From contig JAJEEU010000092.1 in NCBI GenBank assembly GCA_022820825.1, positions 1-56,929 of the forward strand: a DNA stretch of 56,929 nt, read 5' to 3'. This DNA is from Vicinamibacteria bacterium (GTDB lineage Bacteria > Acidobacteriota > Vicinamibacteria > Vicinamibacterales > UBA8438). The notes below the pieces were generated by a model. That model was not told the origin of the DNA and did no database searches. It was given only the letters and a program-made list of their open reading frames with translations. Both the position numbers and the translations under genes were made by a program. Shown piece by piece: positions 45,252 to 52,294 of this stretch (its first letter is position 1; every line of letters begins with the position of its first letter).

Positions 45252-46463
45252 CTACCGCAGCAACGGGTCGACTTCCTCGCCCGACTCGGCGAACCCGCCG
45301 CCGAATCCGCCGCAGGCCGCGGCGCCGCCGGCAATGCACAGGGTGGCCGGGTCCGGGCCCTCGCCCGCGGCGAACGCCCGCTCGCCGGCTCGCGCGCCCG
45401 CGAGCAGCGCGGGCAGCCCGTAGTTGCCCTCGTGGCAGCGCGGCTCCTTGTAGATGCGGTTCGCTTCGTTGCTCTGCAGGCTGAGCTCGAAGGTGACGGT
45501 CCACGGGCTCGTCCAGGCCGTCGGGTCCTCCATGGTGGCGGTGTACTCGAGCGTCTCGGCGTCGAGCCGGGTCCAGCGCTCGACCAGGTGCAGGTTTTCC
45601 CGCGAGCCGTAGAAGTCGGTCTTGGCGCTGAAGTTGGTCACGTCCACCACCAGCGTGTCGCCTTCCCAGCGCGCACGCGAGTCCCCGTGCCACTGGCGCA
45701 CGCCGGACGTCAGATGCGGCCGGTCCGTCACCGGAATGACGCGCTGCCAGCCCTGGCCCTGGCCGGTGTCGTAGAAGATCGCGACGTTGCCCGGCGACTG
45801 CACGATCTGCAGGAAGAACCCGGTGATGCTGCCGAAGTCGGGCAAGCGGGCGCCCAGACAGCGCTCGGACAGGCTGCGGTCCTCTGGGTTGTACGCCCGG
45901 TTTATGGAGCGCGTCAGGTAATGCGGCGGCGCGTCTTCGTAAAGCGGCGACCGCGGACCGGGCGGGGGACAGCCCGGCCGCTCCGTTTGGCAGGCGTCCG
46001 CGGACTGCAGCAGCGCGGCCTGGTACGCGCCTGCTTCTTCCCGGCGGCGCTCCAGCTCCGCTGCAATGGGCGGGAGCTGCCCGTCGGGCGGATCGATGAT
46101 CAGCGACGTGCGCCGCCCCAGGTGCTTGTGCGTCAGGAAGATCGACGCGTCGTAGGCGCCGCCGACGTCCTGCTCGCTGCCGCGCTCCGAGCGGTGCGTG
46201 TCGAGCAGCCGCGTGCGTTCGGCGTCGATCGCCGCCCGTTCCTCGTCCGTGAAGAACTCGCGGTCCGCGTAGCGCGCCGGCCGCTCCAGCGGCGTGTCGT
46301 AGTCCGTCGTCCAGATACCCTGCAGGTCGGGCTCGCCCCAGGGGGTCGGCGGGGCAGCCTCCGGCTCCTGCCCTCCGGCGGGTACGGACGCCAGTTGCAG
46401 CAGCACGGCCACGGCCGCAAGCACCGCGACGACGCCGGCCAGCTCGATAGCGCGTCTCGTCAT
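45252..46463 (-). CDS. Exported protein of the acidobacterial CHEGN family
   Basis: The 403-residue protein has an N-terminal signal/anchor (IELAGVVAVLAAVAVLLQLA). The mature part begins with TPWGEPDLQGIWTTDYDTPLER and contains TSLIIDPPDGQLPP, ERCLGARLPD, VRQWHGDSRARWEGDTLVVD, NFSAKTDFYG and CHEGNYGLPALLAGARA. The same motif series is found in the protein encoded at 55819-56751, so they are paralogues. These proteins are abundant in Acidobacteriota, but function is unknown. Just after its TAG stop comes CAGCCCGCGGCA, close to the mobile element end. Confidence 0.75.
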   Translation of the reverse strand: MTRRAIELAGVVAVLAAVAVLLQLASVPAGGQEPEAAPPTPWGEPDLQGIWTTDYDTPLERPARYADREFFTDEERAAIDAERTRLLDTHRSERGSEQDVGGAYDASIFLTHKHLGRRTSLIIDPPDGQLPPIAAELERRREEAGAYQAALLQSADACQTERPGCPPPGPRSPLYEDAPPHYLTRSINRAYNPEDRSLSERCLGARLPDFGSITGFFLQIVQSPGNVAIFYDTGQGQGWQRVIPVTDRPHLTSGVRQWHGDSRARWEGDTLVVDVTNFSAKTDFYGSRENLHLVERWTRLDAETLEYTATMEDPTAWTSPWTVTFELSLQSNEANRIYKEPRCHEGNYGLPALLAGARAGERAFAAGEGPDPATLCIAGGAAACGGFGGGFAESGEEVDPLLR

Positions 46464-46586
46464 CTCACACCTCGCCGCAGTTATTGATCATCACGCCGCG
46501 CGACGCAACCCTGAAGTCCGTGGCCAACGGTATCATGTGGGCTTGAACCGCGAGGGCTTCGAGGAATCTCGGCAGCGATAATCACG

Positions 46587-47018
46587 ATGACCGATACAGC
46601 GGTCTGGCCGGCGGACTTGCAACGGCAGGAGGACGGCTCGACGCTCGTCTCGTTCCCGGATATCCCGGAAGCGCTGACCGAAGGAGCCACGGAATCCGAC
46701 GCGATGACCCAAGCCGAGGACTGCCTGATCGCGGCTCTTGGAGGCTATGTGCAGGAGCGGCGCCCCATCCCCCAACCGTCCCCGGCAGCCGGCCGGGTGC
46801 TGGTCCCGCTGCCGGCGCTGGTCGCCGCCAAGATCGCACTCTACGACGCCATGCGCGCGCAAGGCTTGGGCAATACCGCGCTTGCCCGGCGCCTTGGACT
46901 CACCGAAGGCGCGGTGCGGCGCCTGATCGACCTCGACCACCGTTCACATATAAGTCAGATCGAAACGGCGCTCAAGGCGCTCGGGCGACGGCTGACAGTT
47001 GCCACGCAGGCAGCGTAG
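46587..47018 (+). CDS. hicB: Orphan HicB-type antitoxin with C-terminal HTH
   Basis: The 143-residue protein begins with a HicB-type partly degraded RNase H-like domain (WPADLQRQEDGSTLVSFPDIPEALTEG, about 8-60) and ends with an HTH (NTALARRLGLTEGAVRRLIDLDHRSHISQIETALKALG in parts, about 95-135). HicB normally neutralises the mRNA-cutting HicA toxin and represses the operon. No HicA is encoded in the 123 bases upstream or directly downstream, so the antitoxin is alone. Its TAG stop is fused to a remnant of the mobile element end. Confidence 0.85.
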   Translation: MTDTAVWPADLQRQEDGSTLVSFPDIPEALTEGATESDAMTQAEDCLIAALGGYVQERRPIPQPSPAAGRVLVPLPALVAAKIALYDAMRAQGLGNTALARRLGLTEGAVRRLIDLDHRSHISQIETALKALGRRLTVATQAA

Positions 47019-47043
47019 CAGTAGGTGGTGAAACCCCGCGTCG
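47015..47043 (+). repeat. Remnant of the mobile element terminal repeat
   Basis: After the hicB TAG stop the sequence CAGTAGGTGGTGAAACCCCG matches the element end CAGTCCGTGGCGAAAACCCG of copy B with a few changes, then diverges within about 25 bases. It is read as a decayed or truncated element copy. It lies just before the right arm of the 27-bp repeat. Confidence 0.5.
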
Positions 47044-47059
47044 TCGCTCTCCGTGATCA

Positions 47060-48253
47060 TCACGCAGCGCGACGCAACCCCGTAATGCGCTGGGCCAGAT
47101 CCCTGACTTGTGCCAGCGTCCCGTCCAGGTCGCCAGACAGGTCGAGCGCGGCAACCTCGAGCCGTTTGCCGGAATGGCGCACGGTATGGAGTGCCGGCTT
47201 CTCTTCCCCTTGCGCGTAGATGAGCAGCCCGCCGGGAAGATCGACCGCTGTCGCGTAGGCGAGCAACTGGTACAGGTCGGCGTTGGGAACGCCGCTGTCG
47301 ATCCGCTTGTATTTAACGTCGCCGACGAATACCCAGCGAGAACCATCCCGCCACGTCAGGTCGGGTTTCAGCCCTATGTGGCCCCTCTGGTCGAGCGAGG
47401 CTATGTCCCGCTCCCCGAACACATGCTCCGAAACGCCCAGCGCTTCCCGCAGCGCAACGGTGACGAACTCCTGGAAGACATTGTTCATGTCCATCAAGAA
47501 TCCGGATGCGCGGATCGTGCCGCGATCGGCCTCGAACGCGCCGTGCCGTAGCACGAGCCGAGCGAGCGCCGCTACGTCGCGGTAGTGTTCGTTCAGACGG
47601 TTGAACGTGACCTCCGGAACGGCGCCGCGCGGAAAAGTCACGAGCGACACGTCGGTCAGCGATTCCGCAACCCAAGCAACGCCGCCGCGCGCTTCCCGCG
47701 AACGCAGCTTCAGCTTGGCGAGACGATGAGCGGCCGCTTTCACCAGGCGGTTCAGGAGGATATCGTCCGTGAACTCGTCGTAGCGCACCTCAACAGGTAG
47801 CGGGACGGCGAACCGACGGCGGATCTGGTCGTCGAACCGGATGCGCCCGCGCACGGCCGGCAGCGCGTCCTCCTCGGTGCGGTAGCCGTGGAGTAGCCCG
47901 CGCGATAGCGCCCTCCGGGCTGCTGCCCCGAACGCGAGCGCCAGTACGTCGGGAAGCGCCGAGTGCTCGGGAAAGTCGAATTCGTCCGGCTGAAATCTGA
48001 CGCTCCCGATGGCATAGCAGGTCAGCGACAGAAGCTGCTTGATACCGACCTTGGGCGCGATGCGCACTGACAGCCCGTCGACTTCCACTGCGCCGACGGT
48101 GGAACCCGGCGTCAGGGTGTACTGATCCGCTGTACCGGCAATCGGCTCGATGGTGAGGCCGAGATCCCATCGCGCCAGCAGTGCGTCGCGCTCGGCCACG
48201 GAGAGGGCCAGTGGTTCACTGCGGACGTACTCCTGAAGGTCAACTGCTCGCAT
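47060..48253 (-). CDS. mcrC: McrC-type nuclease subunit of a type IV restriction system
   Basis: The 397-residue protein matches McrC: an N-terminal DUF-type specificity part (VDLQEYVRSEPLALSVAERD ... GLSVRIAPKVGIKQLLSL), a middle region with LLNRLVKAAAHRLAKL, and a C-terminal PD-(D/E)xK nuclease domain (GLKPDLTWRDG then VFVGDVKYKRI, catalytic Asp/Asp/Lys near residue 312). McrC joins McrB motors and cuts DNA with modified cytosines. The start at 48253 fits the family start; a further in-frame ATG at 48289 is an alternative. It overlaps the stop of the second mcrB. Confidence 0.93.
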   Translation of the reverse strand: MRAVDLQEYVRSEPLALSVAERDALLARWDLGLTIEPIAGTADQYTLTPGSTVGAVEVDGLSVRIAPKVGIKQLLSLTCYAIGSVRFQPDEFDFPEHSALPDVLALAFGAAARRALSRGLLHGYRTEEDALPAVRGRIRFDDQIRRRFAVPLPVEVRYDEFTDDILLNRLVKAAAHRLAKLKLRSREARGGVAWVAESLTDVSLVTFPRGAVPEVTFNRLNEHYRDVAALARLVLRHGAFEADRGTIRASGFLMDMNNVFQEFVTVALREALGVSEHVFGERDIASLDQRGHIGLKPDLTWRDGSRWVFVGDVKYKRIDSGVPNADLYQLLAYATAVDLPGGLLIYAQGEEKPALHTVRHSGKRLEVAALDLSGDLDGTLAQVRDLAQRITGLRRAA

Positions 48254-49562
48254 CGGCCCCACCGCTATCGGCTCCGGCGCCTCCAGCATTCGCGCCGTCT
48301 GCCCGATCGCCGTCCGTGCCCATCTCTGTGTCGGTGACCTGCTGCGTACCCCAGTCGTCGTCCCGCTTGCGGCTGTCCGGGCCGCCCGTGCGCCGGAGCT
48401 TGTCGAGTTCGAACTCCGCCAGCCGGTCGTGTTCTCCGAACAAGTGCTCTTCCACGTACGGCAGGACGTTGTGGTTCCAGATGCGCACCACGGCGGCCTC
48501 GTCGAGGTCCGTGCGCATGAAGTAGCTTGGGCCAATGGCCGCGTGATGGTCGTGCAGCTTCGCATTGGCGCGGTCCAAGACATCGGCCACCCAATTCATG
48601 TTGCTCAAGTCGTTCGCCGCCAGCCAGCAGCGGAGCAGACCCTTGACCGGTTCTTTGGTCATGGAGAAGTCCACGAACGCGAAGCGGCGGCGCAGCGCAA
48701 GGTCCACCAGCGCGATAGAGCGGTCGGCCGTGTTCATCGTCCCGATGATGTACAGGTTGTCGGGCATCGTAAACGAGGGCTCGCCGTCCTTGTGGTACAT
48801 CAGGTCCATCGGCGTTTCGCGGTACTCCAGCAGGAAGTACAACTCCCCGAACACCTTGGCGAGATTCCCTCGGTTGATCTCGTCGATGATCAGAAAGCAC
48901 TTCGCATCCGGGTCTCTGCGTGCCTTTTCCGCGATCCGCATGAACGGCCCGTCCTTGAGCACAAACCCCGGCTGCCGGTTGTCGAGCAGCGTCGCGCGAT
49001 AGCCGCGCACGAAATCCTCGTACGAGTAGGACGGATGGAACTGGACGAGCTGACAGCGGTCTTCACATTCGGCGAGATGTCGGGCCAGCGCCTGCGCGAC
49101 GTACGTCTTCCCGGTGCCGGGTGGGCCCTGGAAGATGACCTGCTTCTTTTCCTCGAGAAGCGTTTCGATGTTCTGAAGGAAGTCGACCGGTAGGTGCAGC
49201 CGATCGGCTAATTCCCTCAACGGGTCCTCGAGTTGCACAGGCACCAGTTCCGTCGGCGGATCTTCGTACAGCGCGTAGCCGGCCTGCTCGAAGAAGTCCG
49301 GCGGGATGTCGGCGACTGCCTGAACTCTCTGGTCGTTCGCGCGCGGTCCCTGGTAGACAGTCAGCCACTGTCGGTTGACGGCAATCGCTGGATGCCGCTG
49401 CCCTTGTGGGGCAAACGTGAACACGTGCTTCATGTAGCCGTGTGGGGTGCACCGAATCGGCACGCCGCGACTACGCGCCCGTGCGACCAGCTCCAGCAGC
49501 GCGGCGCGCGCGCCCGGTCCTGCAATTGAGCAAGCTTTCTGCAGGGCGTCATCGATAGTCAT
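48240..49562 (-). CDS. mcrB: McrB-type AAA+ GTPase, short-reader form (mcrB2)
   Basis: The 440-residue protein has a compact N-terminal region of about 125 residues (RARSRGVPIRCTPHGYMKHV, PDFFEQAGYALYEDPPTE) that was not recognised and shares nothing obvious with the reader of the next gene. It is followed by an McrB motor: GPPGTGKTY (Walker A, about 149), FHPSYSYEDFVRGYR, FLIIDEINRGNLAKVFGELY, and MNTADRSIALVDLALRRRF (McrB signature, about 277). The C-terminal 40 residues are Asp/Gly-rich and disordered. Its motor is about 80% identical by eye to that of the upstream gene. It is likely to assemble with McrC. Confidence 0.9.
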   Translation of the reverse strand: MTIDDALQKACSIAGPGARAALLELVARARSRGVPIRCTPHGYMKHVFTFAPQGQRHPAIAVNRQWLTVYQGPRANDQRVQAVADIPPDFFEQAGYALYEDPPTELVPVQLEDPLRELADRLHLPVDFLQNIETLLEEKKQVIFQGPPGTGKTYVAQALARHLAECEDRCQLVQFHPSYSYEDFVRGYRATLLDNRQPGFVLKDGPFMRIAEKARRDPDAKCFLIIDEINRGNLAKVFGELYFLLEYRETPMDLMYHKDGEPSFTMPDNLYIIGTMNTADRSIALVDLALRRRFAFVDFSMTKEPVKGLLRCWLAANDLSNMNWVADVLDRANAKLHDHHAAIGPSYFMRTDLDEAAVVRIWNHNVLPYVEEHLFGEHDRLAEFELDKLRRTGGPDSRKRDDDWGTQQVTDTEMGTDGDRADGANAGGAGADSGGADASS

Positions 49563-49602
49563 GTGAAGCTCGAACCGCTGTCCAGACAGTCTGCCGTCGT
49601 TT

Positions 49603-51588
49603 TCACTCCTCGCCGTGATTCGCCCCGTCGGCGCCGCGGAGCTTGTCGAGCGTGAACTCGCCCAGCTTGTCGTGCTCGCCGAACAGATGCTCTTCTACGT
49701 ACGGCAGGACGTTGTGCTCCCAGATGCGCTTGACGGCGGCATCGTCGAGGTCCGTGCGCATGAAGTGGCTCGGGCCGATGGCGGCGTGGTGGTCGTCGAG
49801 CTTCGCATTGGCGCGGTCCACGACATCCGCGACCCATGCCATCTTGCCCAAGCCATTGACCCCTAGCCAGCGGCGTAGCAGGCCCTCGACCGGCTCCTTG
49901 TTCACTGCGAAGTCAACGAACGTGAACCGCCGCCGCAGTGCGAGGTCTACCAGCGCGATGGAGCGGTCAGCGGTGTTCATCGTCCCGACGATGAACAGGT
50001 TGTCGGGCATCGTGAACGGCCGTTCGTCCCCGTCCTGATACATCAGGCTCACCGGCGTTTCGCGGTACTCCAGCAGGAAGTACAGCTCACCGAACACCTT
50101 GGCGAGATTCCCGCGGTTGATCTCGTCGATGATCAGAAAGTACTGCCCGTCCGGATCATCTGCCGCCTGCCGGGCGATCTGCAGGAACGGTCCGTCCTTG
50201 AGCGCAAAACCCGGCTGCCCGTTGTCGAGCAGTGTCGGGCGGTAGCCGCGCACGAAATCCTCGTACGAATAAGACGGATGGAACTGGACCAGCCGGTAAC
50301 GCTCCTTGCTGCCTGCAAGATGCCGCGCCAGCTTCTGGGCCACGAAAGTCTTACCGGTTCCGGGTGGTCCCTGGAAGATGACCTGCTTCTTTTCCTCGAG
50401 AAGCGTTTCGATGTTCTGAAGGAAATCGACCGATAGGTGCAGCTCCTTAGCGAGTGCTTCCAACGTGTTGGGCGGTTTCGGATCGACTATGCCCGGCGTA
50501 TCCAGTGTTCTCCATACGATGGAACTTGCATCCAGACGGTGGCGCACCGAAAGACCTCGCTCCGCCGCTTCCTCCATTAACTGGTCCAGAAAACTGATCT
50601 CGTGTTGGTATAACTCCGCCTCGTCGGCACCTTCCTTTGGCAGTTGGTAGCCCGCCTGCTTGTACGCTCGTTCCGAGTCCCTTTTTCCGTAGGGAGGGTA
50701 TTTCTCGGCATCTTCTCCCATGAGAAGGACAGAGATGAGGTTTGCTCGGGATCCCGCACCGCTCATGACGCTTGTCGGAAACTCTGCGCAGAACGTCTTG
50801 ATGCGCTCGGCCAATGGCCGTCCGTCCTCCGCCCAGAGCGCCCGTAGCGCGTGCAGCGCCGCTATTGGATCATTCCTGGTCCAGTCAACAAACTTGCTCC
50901 AATTCATAAAAAACAGAAATTTGGGAGCCTTTGCGTGCTTGATGGCGTCTCTCCATTTTTCGGAATTCTGTAACACAAGCTCTCGCGCTTTTCCATATTG
51001 TTTCCCGATATCGAGTTTCCAAGTGATTTCCTCGTCGACATGCCGCGGGTTGTTGAGGCGATATTGCCTTGCGCGCTCAATGAAATCGTCCCAAGTGTCG
51101 GTCCATGGTCCCTTCAGGAACCGCTCGTGGTCTTGCGGCTTGTCCTCGAAAGCGAACTCGATCAACGCTTCAGCCGCCCATGGGAGCGTTCCCGAATCCG
51201 GAGCAACCTTCCACACGGTGAGGCGACTCGTGTAGAAGTACCACTCGCGCGGAGCCTCCAGCCGCGTCCAGTTCACCTTCACCGAGTGTCCGTCTCCGGG
51301 ATTCTCGGCAATCTCACCGGTGGCCTTGACGGCCATCACCGAGACGTTCTTCCCCTTGTTATCGAAAGGGACCTCGCTCTTTCGGACGTAAGTGGACTTG
51401 ACCGCGATGCGGTCGCCTGGTTGCATGGACTTCACCTGCCGCACGTATCGATCGTGTGCGGGTGCGTCCCACTCCTCCATTTCCCACACGCCGTCATGGA
51501 CAAAACGCTCTGTCTGATCGCCACCGGTCTCGAAGCTTGCACCTACGAACCAGCATGGGCGTTGCTGTTGATTCTCACCGGATGTCAT
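49603..51588 (-). CDS. mcrB: McrB-type AAA+ GTPase, long-reader form with EVE/PUA-like N-terminus (mcrB1)
   Basis: The 661-residue protein has an N-terminal domain (about 8-130) with CWFVGASFETGGDQTERF, VKSMQPGDRIAVKSTYVRK and VKATGEIAENPGDGHSVKV, a pattern like the EVE/PUA-type base-reading domains fused to McrB motors. A helical linker region (about 150-385, AT-rich in part) follows. The motor has GPPGTGKTF (about 409), FHPSYSYEDFVRGYR, DEINRGNLAKVFGEL and MNTADRSIALVDLA (about 538). The start at 51588 (MTSGENQQQRP) is the first sensible ATG. Downstream lies the second mcrB and then mcrC, all read leftward in one unit. Confidence 0.9.
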   Translation of the reverse strand: MTSGENQQQRPCWFVGASFETGGDQTERFVHDGVWEMEEWDAPAHDRYVRQVKSMQPGDRIAVKSTYVRKSEVPFDNKGKNVSVMAVKATGEIAENPGDGHSVKVNWTRLEAPREWYFYTSRLTVWKVAPDSGTLPWAAEALIEFAFEDKPQDHERFLKGPWTDTWDDFIERARQYRLNNPRHVDEEITWKLDIGKQYGKARELVLQNSEKWRDAIKHAKAPKFLFFMNWSKFVDWTRNDPIAALHALRALWAEDGRPLAERIKTFCAEFPTSVMSGAGSRANLISVLLMGEDAEKYPPYGKRDSERAYKQAGYQLPKEGADEAELYQHEISFLDQLMEEAAERGLSVRHRLDASSIVWRTLDTPGIVDPKPPNTLEALAKELHLSVDFLQNIETLLEEKKQVIFQGPPGTGKTFVAQKLARHLAGSKERYRLVQFHPSYSYEDFVRGYRPTLLDNGQPGFALKDGPFLQIARQAADDPDGQYFLIIDEINRGNLAKVFGELYFLLEYRETPVSLMYQDGDERPFTMPDNLFIVGTMNTADRSIALVDLALRRRFTFVDFAVNKEPVEGLLRRWLGVNGLGKMAWVADVVDRANAKLDDHHAAIGPSHFMRTDLDDAAVKRIWEHNVLPYVEEHLFGEHDKLGEFTLDKLRGADGANHGEE

Positions 51589-51623
51589 CGTTGTCTTCCT
51601 GCCGCGGCGCCGCAAGCCCGGAT

Positions 51624-52015
51624 CTACGGTAGAGCTTCAGCGGCATCACGCGCCGAGTCGTCGCCTTTTGTCCGCGGCCTGATCGCGGGTTCCAGGTCGG
51701 CGTTCAACACTTCTGCGACCCGTACCATTGTTCTCAATTCGACGTTCTGCACTTGGCCGGAGAACAGCCAGGAAATAGTCGGCTGGGTCACGCGCAGCTC
51801 CCGCGCTATTGCCGACCAGGAGGGGAGATGCCAAGTTCACCCCCGCGCGCCTCGAGCATCTGGACGAGTTCCAGCGCGCGGCGTTTCGTCGCGATACGTG
51901 CGGCGTGTTCCGGGGTTCTCCGTCGTCGCAGGACCGGCAGGACCGGTCCGCTGATGATTGACGCGGGAGCGGTTCGCTCGTCTGTACTGACTTCGTCTGA
52001 CCGGATGCGTTGCAT
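51624..52015 (-). pseudogene. HTH (XRE-type) regulator, frameshifted
   Basis: Translation from ATG 52015, preceded by a good GGAGGG at 5-base spacing, reads MQRIRSDEVS ... RRALELVQMLEARGG and stops early. A second frame immediately after reads SWSAIARELRVTQPTISWLF-SGQVQNVELRTMVRVAEVLN and ends at 51624, which is an XRE/HigA-like HTH. The two join into one protein if one C is added to the CCCC run of the coding strand (51822-51825). It is a broken or frameshift-controlled regulator, or an assembly error. It precedes mcrB1 by 35 bases. Confidence 0.7.
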
Positions 52016-52102
52016 GGTCCCTCCAGGTCCTCGGCTTCCGCTGCTGCGTCGTCAGACCGTCCATCGACAATCCTGGATGGTGCCCGGATCGAGCGACCCG
52101 GA

Positions 52103-52288
52103 TCATCGCCACCCGTATCTGAGCCGTTCCACGTAGGCGTCGGCGTCCTCGTCCGCCCAGATTGCCTTGCCGGTACCGCACAGGGCGAGGATCGGGTCCG
52201 TCTCGCACTGCGCTGCGCGGGTCTCCGCCGAGTTGGCGACTGGGGGGACGCGGGCGCGGTCGGTCGGACGCGGCGGGGGTTTTGCCAT
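52103..52288 (-). CDS. Solitary VapB-like antitoxin
   Basis: The 61-residue protein ends CGTGKAIWADEDADAYVERL-RYGWR, the C-terminal pattern (G-x-x-K-x-x-W-A-D-E-x-A-D-x-Y-V-x-x-L-R) of small antitoxins that pair with PIN-domain toxins, with DPILAL just before it. The N-terminal half is short and Pro/Arg-rich. A PIN toxin gene should follow on the same strand, but the 87 bases to the next gene are too few, and the next gene is the HTH regulator. It is therefore a lone antitoxin or a remnant of a toxin-antitoxin pair. Confidence 0.6.
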   Translation of the reverse strand: MAKPPPRPTDRARVPPVANSAETRAAQCETDPILALCGTGKAIWADEDADAYVERLRYGWR

Positions 52289-52294
52289 GGGCTC

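Larger units (their letters stand above)
46485..47080 (+). repeat. 27-bp direct repeat pair bracketing hicB (46485-46511 and 47054-47080)
   Basis: The two arms (46485-46511 and 47054-47080) begin TGATCATCACGC and end GCGACGCAACCC, and match at 26 of 27 bases. The right arm is the end of the mcrC gene; the left arm is in the gap before the CHEGN gene. They flank the hicB gene and a remnant of the mobile element end, which looks like the trace of an insertion or duplication. Confidence 0.7.

Noticed and set aside
45191..45730. A 16-17 base match GATGCGGCCGGTCCGTC at 45192 and 45714
   Set aside because: It is short, GC-rich and one copy is inside coding sequence; chance or unrelated similarity is as likely as a repeat.
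46512..46586. Possible HicA toxin remnant upstream of hicB
   Set aside because: One frame reads ...RYHVGLNREGFEESRQR and stops, but it is too short and lacks the HicA dsRBD-like pattern and catalytic His.
51840..52102. A PIN-domain toxin for the VapB-like antitoxin
   Set aside because: No frame shows the N-terminal Asp-containing PIN start; the region is occupied by the HTH regulator N-terminus with a good ribosome-binding site.
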